From positions 1-64,000 of the forward strand of contig CAMWPM010000001.1 of assembly GCA_947176235.1 (NCBI GenBank): DNA of 64,000 bases, in the 5' to 3' direction. The notes beneath the pieces are model-generated. The model made no database searches. It was not told the DNA's origin and worked only from the letters and a program-made list of their open reading frames with translations. Position numbers and translations under genes: made by a program. Positions 54,615-63,630 of the stretch are shown here, one piece after another (within the stretch, counting starts at the first letter, position 1; each line of letters opens with the position of its first letter). The DNA is from an uncultured Bacteroidales bacterium (GTDB taxonomy: Bacteria > Bacteroidota > Bacteroidia > Bacteroidales > Muribaculaceae).

Positions 54615-56204
54615 CTACTTAAAGGTGTCCGGGAGATCATTCTCATATAGCACGGCATCGCCGGCTTTCACTATCGACGCCAGTTGCTGCTGTGCCTCTG
54701 CAAACGTTGCGACCGTAATTACGGATGCTTCCGGCATTCCGTCGCCGATTCCCGCCAAAATAGCATTCCGGTTATATTCACCGACAATGATTGCGACATC
54801 TGCTGACGCCGGAATTTTTGCTCCAAACTGGCGGTTAAGCTCCTCCTGACGGTCTCCGAGTTCAATCATTCCAGGGGTTATGATGATCCTCTGACCCGAC
54901 ACGTCAACTGTCCGCAACACATCCAGAGCCATCGCCGATCCTGTTGGATTGGAGTTGAATGCATCATCTATTATTGTAATCCCGGCGGCTGTACGCTTCA
55001 TGTTGAGGCGGTGCTCCACCTGCTCTATTCTTGCCACAGCTCTTTCTATTTTCTCGTCTGGCACGCCAAAATAACGTGCCATCACCACTGCACCAACTAC
55101 ATTCGAGATATTGCAGTCTCCGACAAGACGGGTTGTGAGATCGAGCCGATAATCATCCGGACCGACGATAGTGAAGCTCGTACCATGCCGTCCTACTTTT
55201 ATATTAGTCGCATGATATTCAGCCTCGACATCCGCACTGAGAGAGTAGTGACTGCTTCTGACGTTTTCCACTATTCTTGATGCAGCCATCGGAAAATCAC
55301 TGTTAATGACAGCAAAACCGTCAGCTGGCAGAGAGTCTATCAGTTCGAATTTCGTGCGCTGCACATTTTCTACCGACTTGAATGTCTCAAGATGCTGCTC
55401 ACCCACCGCCGTGACTATTCCGGCATGAGGATGCACCAGATCACAGATCTCCTTGATGTCACCCGGCTGTTTTGCGCCCATCTCTACGATAAACACTTCG
55501 TTATAGGGCTTGAGATACTCGCGTATTGTCCTGACCACACCGAGTGTCGTATTATAGCTGCCCGGAGTCATCACCACGTCGTAGTGCTCCGAAAGGATTC
55601 TGTAAAGGTAATGCTTGGTCGAAGTCTTACCATAGCTGCCGGTTACGCCAATAACCTTAAGATCAGGCATTGCCGCAAGTATGCGTGCAGCATCATCGTA
55701 GTATCGTTTATTGATTCTTTTCTCAACCGGCACAAGGATCATATTGGCTGCCACAATAAGACATGGCGACACGAATATCATCGCTATAAGTGCGGCATCA
55801 GCCACATAGGTCGAATAAAACCATCTCAGAAGAGCTGCGATCACCGCTGCCAACACAATTGCCGTACCGTAGATTCGTTTTGCTCTCGGAGTTAAAGTAA
55901 GCGGTTTTTTATACTTGGCTCTGGCAAGTGATACATAATTGGCTGCGACAATAAGCGTTGCTATAGCGCCCGTAACAACAAAGGGAAGATGATTCACAAG
56001 GATGATAAACAAAGCCACAAGGATGACGAGCCTACCCATCCGTGATGTTTCCTTGCTGTCATTAAGCCACTTCACATACCGTTCATTCCTGTAGGAATTC
56101 TGCTGAAGCATCATCAGGTCCCGCTTGAGTGTGACAGCGAGATCTACTGCAGCCGCTACGAGTAACGCTATTTCAATTATCTGGTAAACGACGTTATATG
56201 TCAT
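54615..56204 (-). CDS. Membrane-anchored MurF-type ligase
   Basis: A 529-aa protein. Residues 1-160 are a membrane region with about five helices (about 7-25, 57-75, 76-92, 110-127, 134-157) and a conserved cytoplasmic block MLQQNSYRNERYVKWL. Residues 180-529 are a Mur ligase: P-loop VTGSYGKTSTKH (K193), YNTTLGVVRTI, EMGAKQPGDI, the Mur His motif AVGEQHLETF and DDAFNSNPTGSAMALDVL. Ordinary MurF lacks the membrane part. It should add D-Ala-D-Ala to a UDP-MurNAc tripeptide or related acceptor at the membrane. Neighbours on the same strand are an alpha/beta hydrolase (18 bases upstream) and Ddl (41 bases downstream). Confidence 0.88.
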   Translation of the reverse strand: MTYNVVYQIIEIALLVAAAVDLAVTLKRDLMMLQQNSYRNERYVKWLNDSKETSRMGRLVILVALFIILVNHLPFVVTGAIATLIVAANYVSLARAKYKKPLTLTPRAKRIYGTAIVLAAVIAALLRWFYSTYVADAALIAMIFVSPCLIVAANMILVPVEKRINKRYYDDAARILAAMPDLKVIGVTGSYGKTSTKHYLYRILSEHYDVVMTPGSYNTTLGVVRTIREYLKPYNEVFIVEMGAKQPGDIKEICDLVHPHAGIVTAVGEQHLETFKSVENVQRTKFELIDSLPADGFAVINSDFPMAASRIVENVRSSHYSLSADVEAEYHATNIKVGRHGTSFTIVGPDDYRLDLTTRLVGDCNISNVVGAVVMARYFGVPDEKIERAVARIEQVEHRLNMKRTAAGITIIDDAFNSNPTGSAMALDVLRTVDVSGQRIIITPGMIELGDRQEELNRQFGAKIPASADVAIIVGEYNRNAILAGIGDGMPEASVITVATFAEAQQQLASIVKAGDAVLYENDLPDTFK

Positions 56205-56222
56205 CTTTCTTCCACTTTTAGT

Positions 56223-56987
56223 TTAACTGTTCAAAAAATTACGCAGCACAGCCGCAAACTGCATCGGATTGTCAAGAAACGAATAGTGACCGCAATTCTT
56301 GAATTCCACCAGACCGGCATCCGGAATCAATTCTTCCATCACCTTGGCATCGGCAAGCGGAGTCGCCGTATCATTACTGCCCCACACCAGAAGCGTGGGA
56401 GCTGAAATTTTGGGCATAAGATGTTTGAGATCTTCATTGACAACCTTGCTGAGGATTGCGCGCATTTTGGGTGAAGCATTCAGATAATCGGCTGAAGCAC
56501 GGCGGGCTCGTGATTTTTCAATACGGGCAGCCGCCTTTTTCTCTCCAAGCATCAGTCGCCACATGATTTTCCCTGCTTTAAAGGAGTATACCTTTAGGTA
56601 GTAAGTCAAGCTTCTGCGTGGTTTCACTCCTGCAGCATCCACAAGAATGACCTTGCCGACCTCATTTCTCGACGCAAGCACTATAGCTACTCGTCCGCCA
56701 AACGAGTGTCCGACAAGCACAGGCTTTTCAAGTTGTTCTGCCTTTATTAGCTGCTCAATTACTCTCGTGTACTCTTCAACTCCCCAAACCGATGGCGGCT
56801 CAGGAGAATCGCCAAATCCGGGGAAGTCAACGGTATAGACCCTGCAACTTTCAGCTGCCACACGTGATATGCTGGCTACAGTTGATTTGTTGCAACCCCA
56901 GCCATGCATGACGATTACCGGCTGACTGCCATCGCCGTCAACCTCATAGGTCATCTGTCCGCCTTCGTATTCAAGGGTCTTTACCAT
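56223..56987 (-). CDS. Alpha/beta hydrolase in the Ddl/MurF operon
   Basis: A 254-aa alpha/beta hydrolase with the full triad visible: nucleophile Ser in GHSFGG, Asp in WGSNDTATP, His in CGHYSF. The oxyanion region is MHGWGCNK. A basic lid segment (EKKAAARIEKSRARRASADYL) separates the core halves. No signal peptide is present, so it is cytoplasmic. It heads the operon with the membrane MurF-type ligase and Ddl. An esterase or peptidase role on a cell-wall precursor is possible but not shown. A minus-strand TAATTTTG box lies at 57052-57045. Confidence 0.88.
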   Translation of the reverse strand: MVKTLEYEGGQMTYEVDGDGSQPVIVMHGWGCNKSTVASISRVAAESCRVYTVDFPGFGDSPEPPSVWGVEEYTRVIEQLIKAEQLEKPVLVGHSFGGRVAIVLASRNEVGKVILVDAAGVKPRRSLTYYLKVYSFKAGKIMWRLMLGEKKAAARIEKSRARRASADYLNASPKMRAILSKVVNEDLKHLMPKISAPTLLVWGSNDTATPLADAKVMEELIPDAGLVEFKNCGHYSFLDNPMQFAAVLRNFLNS

Positions 56988-57156
56988 AACATCCGATATT
57001 TTTATCTATGTCCGATGGATTCCGGGTCTATTATAATTAAAGTGCAAAATTAGTAATTATAGTTGAATTATGAAAGACAATTTTCGACCTTTTCCACACA
57101 CCTGCTTCTTCCAATTTTTCCCACACATTATTTTGCCCAATTCACACCCTCAACTC

Positions 57157-57187
57157 TTGACAATTTTGCAGAATATCACTAAATTTG
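57157..57187 (+). promoter_or_regulatory. Aminotransferase gene promoter (TTG-N20-TAAATTTG)
   Basis: TTG (57157-57159), 20 bases, TAAATTTG (57180-57187). The gene starts 55 bases downstream of the -7 box. Confidence 0.6.
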
Positions 57188-57242
57188 CATTTTATTTATC
57201 AGATTACGACCTATCAGATTATCCAATTTGTAGATTTATATT

Positions 57243-58448
57243 ATGCCATCAGTCTCACAGCGCGGCGAAATCATGCCGGCATCCCCGATACGCAAACTCG
57301 TACCTCTTTCCAACGAGGCAAAAGCCCGTGGTATCAAGGTCTTTCATCTCAATATTGGTCAGCCGGACCTCCCCACGCCACGTATCGGACTTGAAGCCCT
57401 AAAGCATATCGACCGCGATGTTCTCGAATACAGCCCTTCTGAAGGACTTCTGTCTTTGCGCCAGAAGCTTGCTAAATACTATAAAAGCTTCAACATCAAT
57501 GTTAATGTTGACGATATAATTGTCACGACGGGTGGTTCCGAAGCTGTTTTATTTGCTTTCATGGCATGCCTCGATCCTGGCGACGAAATCATTGTACCCG
57601 AGCCGGCCTACGCCAACTATATGGCTTTTGCCATATCTGCCGGAGCTAAGATCATCACCGTCCCATCATCAATCGACGAAGGTTTCGCCCTTCCTCCGGT
57701 TGAGAAAATGGAAAGCTTGATCACCCCGCGCACTAAAGGCATTCTCATCTGCAACCCCAACAATCCCACCGGTTACCTATACACCCGCAAGGAAATGGAT
57801 CAGATTCGTGATCTCGTCAAGAAGCACGATCTTTTCCTTTTTTCCGATGAAGTTTATCGGGAATTTTGCTACACCGGAGCGCCCTACATATCCGCCTTCC
57901 ATCTCGAAGGCATCGAGAATCAAGTCGTACTTATTGATTCTGTTTCAAAACGTTATAGTGAATGTGGCATCCGCATTGGCGCTCTCATCACCAAGCACGA
58001 GAAGCTCAAGAAGAACGTTATGAAGTTCTGTCAGGCGCGCCTGAGTCCTCCCCTTCTTGGTCAGCTTGTAGCTGAGGCGTCCATCGACGCCCCCGCCGAA
58101 TATATGCTGATGACCTACAACGAATATGTTGAGCGGCGAAAGTTCCTCGTCGACGGTCTCAATCGTATTCCGGGATGCTATTCCCCCATACCGATGGGTG
58201 CGTTCTACACCGTCGTCAGCCTGCCGGTTGACGATGCCGACAGATTCTGTCAATGGTGTCTCCGTGATTTTTCCTACGAAGGTGCCACCGTATTTATGGC
58301 GCCCGCTTCTGGCTTTTACACTACACCTGGCATGGGTCGTAATGAAGTCCGGGTAGCTTACGTCCTCAACAAGGAGGACCTTGCCCGCGCACTTGTCGTA
58401 CTACGTGAGGCTCTCAGGGCTTATCCCGGACGTACTATTGATTTCTGA
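57243..58448 (+). CDS. Class I/II PLP-dependent aminotransferase
   Basis: A 401-aa fold type I aminotransferase of the aspartate aminotransferase superfamily. It has FHLNIGQPDLPTP, TTGGSEAVLFAF, CNPNNPTGYLY, the PLP Asp/Tyr region LFSDEVYREF and the cofactor Lys in DSVSKRYSECGIRIGAL. Substrate specificity cannot be read with certainty; aspartate, aromatic or alanine donors are all possible. The start MPSVSQRGEIMPASPIRKL fits the family pattern. The FtsX-type gene starts 28 bases downstream. Confidence 0.9.
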   Translation: MPSVSQRGEIMPASPIRKLVPLSNEAKARGIKVFHLNIGQPDLPTPRIGLEALKHIDRDVLEYSPSEGLLSLRQKLAKYYKSFNINVNVDDIIVTTGGSEAVLFAFMACLDPGDEIIVPEPAYANYMAFAISAGAKIITVPSSIDEGFALPPVEKMESLITPRTKGILICNPNNPTGYLYTRKEMDQIRDLVKKHDLFLFSDEVYREFCYTGAPYISAFHLEGIENQVVLIDSVSKRYSECGIRIGALITKHEKLKKNVMKFCQARLSPPLLGQLVAEASIDAPAEYMLMTYNEYVERRKFLVDGLNRIPGCYSPIPMGAFYTVVSLPVDDADRFCQWCLRDFSYEGATVFMAPASGFYTTPGMGRNEVRVAYVLNKEDLARALVVLREALRAYPGRTIDF

Positions 58449-58476
58449 TTATTCTCGCTCTTTGTGACTCCTGTTG

Positions 58477-59745
58477 ATGAGAATTGACCGTTTCCTTGCT
58501 CTTCGGTTCAGCCGACGCAACCTGTCGCCGCGAAGCCGAGTCGGAATGCGTATTGCAGTTGCCGGTGTCGCATTAGCCGTTGCCATTATGTTGCTCGCCG
58601 TGTCGGTCGTTCTTGGATTCAAACTTGGTATCACCAGGAAGATTACGGGCTTTGACGCCCAGATCGTCATCACGGATACATCCCTATCTTCCCCGCTCTC
58701 CACTATGGAGAAAACCGATCAGTTTGTCCGGTTATCCCCGGCTGTCACATCAATTATTGCAGCTTCGGTACCATCACAAGCTTCCGTATGTGGCACGTAT
58801 GCCCGCGCTGCCATTCTTAAGACACCTGAAGCTTTTGAAGGTCTGGTGCTCAAGGCATTTGATGATGGTTATGACTATGAATTCGAGAGATCACTCATTG
58901 TTGAAGGAGCTGATATGTTCCCCGACTCAGTCAGGTATCCAATTGTCCTCTCCACACTCACCTCGCGTACTCTTTCTCTCGGCATTGGTGATAAGGTCGA
59001 TGCTTTCTTTCAGGTAGGCAGCGGACTTAAGATGCGACGTTTCAGCGTGACTGCGCTTTACGATTCCAACTTCTCCGATTTTGACAAGGCAATCGCATTT
59101 ACGGACAAAGAAGTGCTCACCTCCCTTCTATCTATCCCCGATTCATGCTATTCAGCCATCGAAATCCGTGGAATATCCGCAGAAAATCCCGATCCTGTAT
59201 TATCATCTTCCTCGTTGATAGAAGAGGCGCTCGCCGATGCAGCTCAAGGTGGTCTGATTGATCGCCCTCTGTCAGTCGACAATGTCTATCACAAATCGGT
59301 TGCCTATTTCGCGTGGCTTGACCTGCTTGACACCAATGTTTGGCTCATAATTATTCTAATGGCTGTCGTATCAGGATTCACTCTCGTTTCATCCACGTTT
59401 ATCATTGTTCTTGAGCGCGTCCCCACTATTGGCATTTTGAAATCTTTAGGTACCACCAACTCCTTGATTTCCCGCACCTTCCTTCTCGTAGGACTAAGTA
59501 TTGTGATTCGTGGGCTTGTAATTGGCGACATAGTGGCACTTTTGTTCATCGTCATTCAGTCGATGTTCCATCTCCTGCCACTCGATCCGGTATCCTATTT
59601 CCTTAGTTATGTTCCGGTAAGACTCGACTTTATCTCTTTCCTTGTCATCAACATTTCGACAATCCTGTTCACTCTTCTTCTCCTCCTCATTCCCTCCCGT
59701 ATCGTAAGCCGTATTCCACCCTCTTCCGTTATTGATTATGAATAA
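58477..59745 (+). CDS. FtsX/LolE-type ABC transporter permease
   Basis: A 422-aa permease with one N-terminal helix (AVAGVALAVAIMLLAVSVVLGF), a periplasmic MacB/PCD-like domain of about 220 residues, and three C-terminal helices that include the FtsX pattern IIVLERVPTIGILKSLGTTNSLI. It resembles LolC/LolE, which release lipoproteins from the inner membrane. The matching ATPase gene is not in the window. ATG at 58477 is used rather than the TTG just before it. It overlaps mltG by eight bases. Confidence 0.9.
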   Translation: MRIDRFLALRFSRRNLSPRSRVGMRIAVAGVALAVAIMLLAVSVVLGFKLGITRKITGFDAQIVITDTSLSSPLSTMEKTDQFVRLSPAVTSIIAASVPSQASVCGTYARAAILKTPEAFEGLVLKAFDDGYDYEFERSLIVEGADMFPDSVRYPIVLSTLTSRTLSLGIGDKVDAFFQVGSGLKMRRFSVTALYDSNFSDFDKAIAFTDKEVLTSLLSIPDSCYSAIEIRGISAENPDPVLSSSSLIEEALADAAQGGLIDRPLSVDNVYHKSVAYFAWLDLLDTNVWLIIILMAVVSGFTLVSSTFIIVLERVPTIGILKSLGTTNSLISRTFLLVGLSIVIRGLVIGDIVALLFIVIQSMFHLLPLDPVSYFLSYVPVRLDFISFLVINISTILFTLLLLLIPSRIVSRIPPSSVIDYE

Positions 59746-60763
59746 GAAATCAATTCTCATCATTCTTTTGTCTCTTGTTGTATTGGCAGGAGTCGCAGCT
59801 TTTTGGTTGTATTCCTATGTCTCCATCCCCTGCCGGGCTTCTGAATCCGTCATGCTTTACATCTCTCCTGCTTCTTCGGACTCCGATAGTTTCTCCAAGT
59901 CGGCATCGGATTCTCTTCGTCTTACCCTCGGCGAGAAATTTGGATCACGAGTGATTTCCGTTCTCGATCTCACGTCCCGTTCCCCTCGTCCCGGGGCTTA
60001 TCTTATCAAGCCGGGAGAAAAAGCGTGGCAGGTTGCACGGAAACTATCGAGAGGTAATCAGACTCCGGTCAAGCTGACGTTCAATAATATCCGTACGCTT
60101 CCTCATTTCGTCGAACGAGTTTCCTCCGTTATGGCGTTTTCTGCCGAAGATTTGGAGCATGCGCTTGACTCGATTCTGCCTGAAGCCGGATTTTCGCGTC
60201 CTGCCTATCTCTCCGCGGTTCTCCCCGATTCTTATGAATTTTATTGGACGGCATCAGCTACTTCTGTTGTCAATCGACTGCTTTCTCACCGTAATAATTT
60301 CTGGAACGACTCACGTCGCGCTAAAGCGAAAAATCTCGGATTAAATCCCGTAAAAGTAGCCATCATAGCGTCAATTGCGGAGGAAGAGAGTGCAAAGCGT
60401 GACGAACGAGGCACTATTGGACGTCTCTACATCAATCGTCTTGACCGGGGGATGAAACTGCAGGCTGATCCTACTGTCAAGTATGCAACCGGCAATTTTG
60501 CACTTCGACGTATCACTAACGCGCATCTCTCCACCCCTTCCCCCTACAACACCTATCTTCATGAAGGATTGCCTCCGGGACCTATCCGTATGCCTGAAGC
60601 TGCTACGATTGATGCCATCCTTGACTCCCGCCCCAACAACTATCTTTATATGTGTGCTAAAGAGGACTTCTCCGGGTATCATAATTTTGCGTCTGACTTT
60701 GCTACCCATCAGGCAAACGCCCGACGCTACCACGCGGCACTTAACGCAAGAGGTATTCGGTGA
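59738..60763 (+). CDS. mltG: Endolytic murein transglycosylase
   Basis: A 341-aa YceG/MltG protein that cuts nascent glycan strands and may end their growth. A membrane anchor lies at about 7-25, then a LysM-like region, and the catalytic domain with VAIIASIAEEES (catalytic Glu), GRLYINRLDRGMKLQADPTVKYATG, and SPYNTYLHEGLPPGPI. The length is normal. Its ATG overlaps the end of the FtsX-type gene by eight bases, so translation is probably coupled. Confidence 0.95.
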   Translation: MNKKSILIILLSLVVLAGVAAFWLYSYVSIPCRASESVMLYISPASSDSDSFSKSASDSLRLTLGEKFGSRVISVLDLTSRSPRPGAYLIKPGEKAWQVARKLSRGNQTPVKLTFNNIRTLPHFVERVSSVMAFSAEDLEHALDSILPEAGFSRPAYLSAVLPDSYEFYWTASATSVVNRLLSHRNNFWNDSRRAKAKNLGLNPVKVAIIASIAEEESAKRDERGTIGRLYINRLDRGMKLQADPTVKYATGNFALRRITNAHLSTPSPYNTYLHEGLPPGPIRMPEAATIDAILDSRPNNYLYMCAKEDFSGYHNFASDFATHQANARRYHAALNARGIR

Positions 60764-60771
60764 CGTGTCCG

Positions 60772-60829
60772 CCAAATTTTTGAGCCATCCGTTATGCTCG
60801 GTTTAGAATACGGATGGCTCAAAAATTGG
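60772..60829. terminator. Long bidirectional terminator hairpin
   Basis: CCAAATTTTTGAGCCATCCGT (21 bases from 60772) pairs with the segment 60810-60829 with one bulge, giving a 20-bp stem with a 17-nt loop. The T-run and A-run are inside the stem, so it can work in both directions between mltG and the converging AI-2E gene. Weak pairing (TGTC/GACA) extends it to about 60765-60840. Confidence 0.8.
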
Positions 60830-60854
60830 GGGCATTGACAGAAACCTACACACC

Positions 60855-61970
60855 CTATTCAATGGGAGTTGTCTCTATTTCTTCAAGAATCTCTCCACTC
60901 TTTGCCCCGGATTGATGGGAAATGTATGCGTCATAGTACGATAGCAGAAGCGTCGTCAGCGGTAGTGCGATGATCATTCCTATCAATCCCAGCAGACTTC
61001 CCCAGATTGATAGTGAAAGTAGAATTATGGCTGGATTAAGTCCCATGGCTTTACCCATGATTTTGGGCGTAAGAATAAGATCCGACACCACCTCTACTAT
61101 TGCATATACCATTATCGTCTCCCACATTATCGTCCAGAATTCCACGCCTTGCTCGGTCGAGTACACCAGACATAGCAGCGTGACGGGAATGAGTGAGATA
61201 TACTGCATATATGGAACCATGAAAAGAATTCCGATCATTATTCCCATCACCACAGCCAATGGCAGACCGATTATCAGAAATCCTATGCTGAACATCACCG
61301 CCACGATTAGAGCTATTAAAGCCTGACCTCGGAAATATAGGTTCATGCTCTTTTTAATGTCATTTCCGATCTTGTAAACTGGTTTTCTGAATTTTGGGGG
61401 AACCATATTCCGGAATCCCTGCATCAGTTTATCATAGTCGATGAGAATGAACACCACATAGAGTATCACGATTAGCCAGCTGACGATGGACCATATCACA
61501 CCCAAGCCACCTGAGATTATCGTCTCTGCATTCGATGCGATATGCATGAAGTCCTGCTTGATCAGTGTTTCCGAAAGTTTGTCGAAATTTATGTAGTTCT
61601 TGAGAAACACATGCACGCTGTCAGGCAGAAACGGCACGTCGGCACCATCTTTTGCATAGTTGCTGATCATTCTCGCCATCTGATGCGTCTCATCGATGAT
61701 TGACGGAATGAAAAAATATCCCATGATTCCGAAAAGTGTTGTCAGTTCGAACAGTGTTATGAATATAGGTATGATTTTCCCTTTGAAATGCAGTAATCTA
61801 CGGTTATAACGCACAAGCGGCTCGATTATGTAGGCGATCAGACATGCCACACAAAATGGCAGCAGCACATCCTTCAGTCTGTTTATTAGCCATAAAGCAC
61901 CGGCGATACAGGCTATCGTTATCAGAAGCCTCACTACTCTGTCAAGAGTATATGGTTTTCTCTCGTGCAT
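60855..61970 (-). CDS. AI-2E family permease
   Basis: A 371-aa membrane protein of the AI-2E/UPF0118 (PerM, TqsA) family with about seven or eight helices. N-terminal sequence LLPFCVACLIAYIIEPLVRYNRR, a hydrophilic loop at about 75-140, and the C-terminal GSLLGLIGMIIALPLTTLLLSYYDAY are typical. TqsA exports autoinducer-2, but most family members have unknown substrates, and some are antiporters. It converges on mltG across the shared terminator. Confidence 0.88.
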   Translation of the reverse strand: MHERKPYTLDRVVRLLITIACIAGALWLINRLKDVLLPFCVACLIAYIIEPLVRYNRRLLHFKGKIIPIFITLFELTTLFGIMGYFFIPSIIDETHQMARMISNYAKDGADVPFLPDSVHVFLKNYINFDKLSETLIKQDFMHIASNAETIISGGLGVIWSIVSWLIVILYVVFILIDYDKLMQGFRNMVPPKFRKPVYKIGNDIKKSMNLYFRGQALIALIVAVMFSIGFLIIGLPLAVVMGIMIGILFMVPYMQYISLIPVTLLCLVYSTEQGVEFWTIMWETIMVYAIVEVVSDLILTPKIMGKAMGLNPAIILLSLSIWGSLLGLIGMIIALPLTTLLLSYYDAYISHQSGAKSGEILEEIETTPIE

Positions 61971-62040
61971 AAATGATGGTATTTTATAGGGTGATGAATT
62001 TTTAGATGCTTCGTTTTGACGCTTTTTGATGAAAAATGAG

Positions 62041-62048
62041 TAAATTTG
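62041..62048 (+). promoter_or_regulatory. -7 box of the MFS transporter gene (TAAATTTG)
   Basis: TAAATTTG lies 67 bases before the MFS start. A TTTG at 62015-62018 is 22 bases upstream, slightly beyond the usual spacing. Confidence 0.4.
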
Positions 62049-62115
62049 TCGGAATTACTGCTTATCGCATTTTTTCGCAATTTCTTAAACTCTTTTTTAT
62101 ATTATTAACCACATT

Positions 62116-63594
62116 ATGACTCAACAAGTTCAAAAAGGCTTCAACATTGTCTATCTCAACGACAAGAAATGGGTGAGATGGACCGCGTTGGCTCTTTTGG
62201 CGTCAGCCATGTTTTTCGGCTACGTCTTTGTCGACATCCTATCCCCACTCCAGTCACTCCTGGAAGAGACGCGCGGATGGGATCCTCAGACTTATGGCAA
62301 CTTCTTTGGTGCCGAAACGTTCCTCAATGTATTTATCTGTTTCCTTATCATCGCAGGTATCATCCTTGATAAGATGGGGGTTCGCTTCACGGCTATCCTG
62401 TCTGGAATTGTGATGGTTGCTGGCGCATCGATCAATTACTGGGCTCTCACCGATGCTTTCACCGGTAGTGCTCTCGCTCGGTTTATGGACGATTTCCTTA
62501 ATCTTCCCAATGCGTGGTGGAACTTCACTCCATTCTTCAAAGGAATGCCAGCCTCTGCAAAGCTGTCGGCTATCGGATTCATGATATTTGGATGTGGCAT
62601 TGAGATGGCTGGCATCACTGTTTCCCGTGGTATCGTCAAGTGGTTCGCTGGCAAGGAGATGGCTCTTGCAATGGGCATTGAGATGGCAATTGCTCGACTC
62701 GGTGTGGCAGTTGTTTTCCTCGGCTCCCCTGCCATTGCCAAGCTCCACGATGTTATCAGTGTTTCCCGTCCCGTGGGCTTCACGGTTCTTTTGCTCATCA
62801 TTGGTCTCATCTGCTTCATCGTCTACGCCTTTATGGATAAGGCTCTCGAGAAACAGATTGGCAACACCGAGGAAAAGGACGATCCCTTTAAAGTCAGCGA
62901 CCTCCGCTACATTTTCTCATCCAAGGTTTTCTGGATCGTATCGCTCCTTTGCGTCCTCTATTATTCTGCTATTTTCCCATTCCAGAATTATGCCGGCAAC
63001 ATGCTCCAGTGTAATCTGGGACTGACGGAGGAAGAGGCAGGACGAATCTTCTTTGTTTTCCCTCTCGGTGCGGCGGCCATTACTCCCATTCTCGGCAACT
63101 TCCTTGATAAGCGTGGCAAAGGCGCTACGATGCTCATCTACGGTGCTATCCTTATGATTGTCTGTCATCTCACCTTCGCATTCATCGTTCCCGCCACCCG
63201 TTCCGCTGTCATAGCTTATGCAGCTATCATTCTGCTTGGCATATCATTCTCTCTCGTGCCTGCGTCCCTCTGGCCCTCTGTTCCCAAACTTGTGGATGCT
63301 AAGCTCCTCGGTTCTGCCTATGCTGTTATCTTCTGGATCCAGAATCTCGGTCTTTATGCTTTCCGTAAAGGCATCGGCTCTCTCTTGCAGGTCGTCAACC
63401 CCGGCATTGAAAATCCTCTTGATTACAATTACACTATTCCGATGGTCGTGTTTGCATCATGCGGAATTTTCGCCCTTTTCTTCGGTATTTGGTTGAAAGC
63501 TCTTGATGCCAAAAAGCATTACGGACTCGAACTTCCCAATATCAAGAAAAACACTCAGGCGGAAGAAGCTGAAGTTGCCGACGCTGAACTTTGA
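62116..63594 (+). CDS. MFS transporter
   Basis: A 492-aa major facilitator with about twelve helices. The first loop has the MFS A-like motif FLIIAGIILDKMGVRFTAI, and the second half repeats it as LGNFLDKRGKGATMLIYGA. IEMAIARLGVAVVFLGSPAIAKL and the overall layout recall the MFSD1-like group, whose known members move dipeptides. Substrate is not determinable here. The C-terminal tail is acidic (AEEAEVADAEL). The DUF5606 gene follows after 36 bases. Confidence 0.85.
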   Translation: MTQQVQKGFNIVYLNDKKWVRWTALALLASAMFFGYVFVDILSPLQSLLEETRGWDPQTYGNFFGAETFLNVFICFLIIAGIILDKMGVRFTAILSGIVMVAGASINYWALTDAFTGSALARFMDDFLNLPNAWWNFTPFFKGMPASAKLSAIGFMIFGCGIEMAGITVSRGIVKWFAGKEMALAMGIEMAIARLGVAVVFLGSPAIAKLHDVISVSRPVGFTVLLLIIGLICFIVYAFMDKALEKQIGNTEEKDDPFKVSDLRYIFSSKVFWIVSLLCVLYYSAIFPFQNYAGNMLQCNLGLTEEEAGRIFFVFPLGAAAITPILGNFLDKRGKGATMLIYGAILMIVCHLTFAFIVPATRSAVIAYAAIILLGISFSLVPASLWPSVPKLVDAKLLGSAYAVIFWIQNLGLYAFRKGIGSLLQVVNPGIENPLDYNYTIPMVVFASCGIFALFFGIWLKALDAKKHYGLELPNIKKNTQAEEAEVADAEL

Positions 63595-63630
63595 TTTCGA
63601 TCATCCCACTTTACTTCAAAATATCTCATT

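Noticed and set aside
53380..56987. A vancomycin-resistance type operon
   Set aside because: There is no VanH, VanX, VanY or two-component regulator, and the Ddl motifs do not show a D-lactate or D-serine signature that I can defend.
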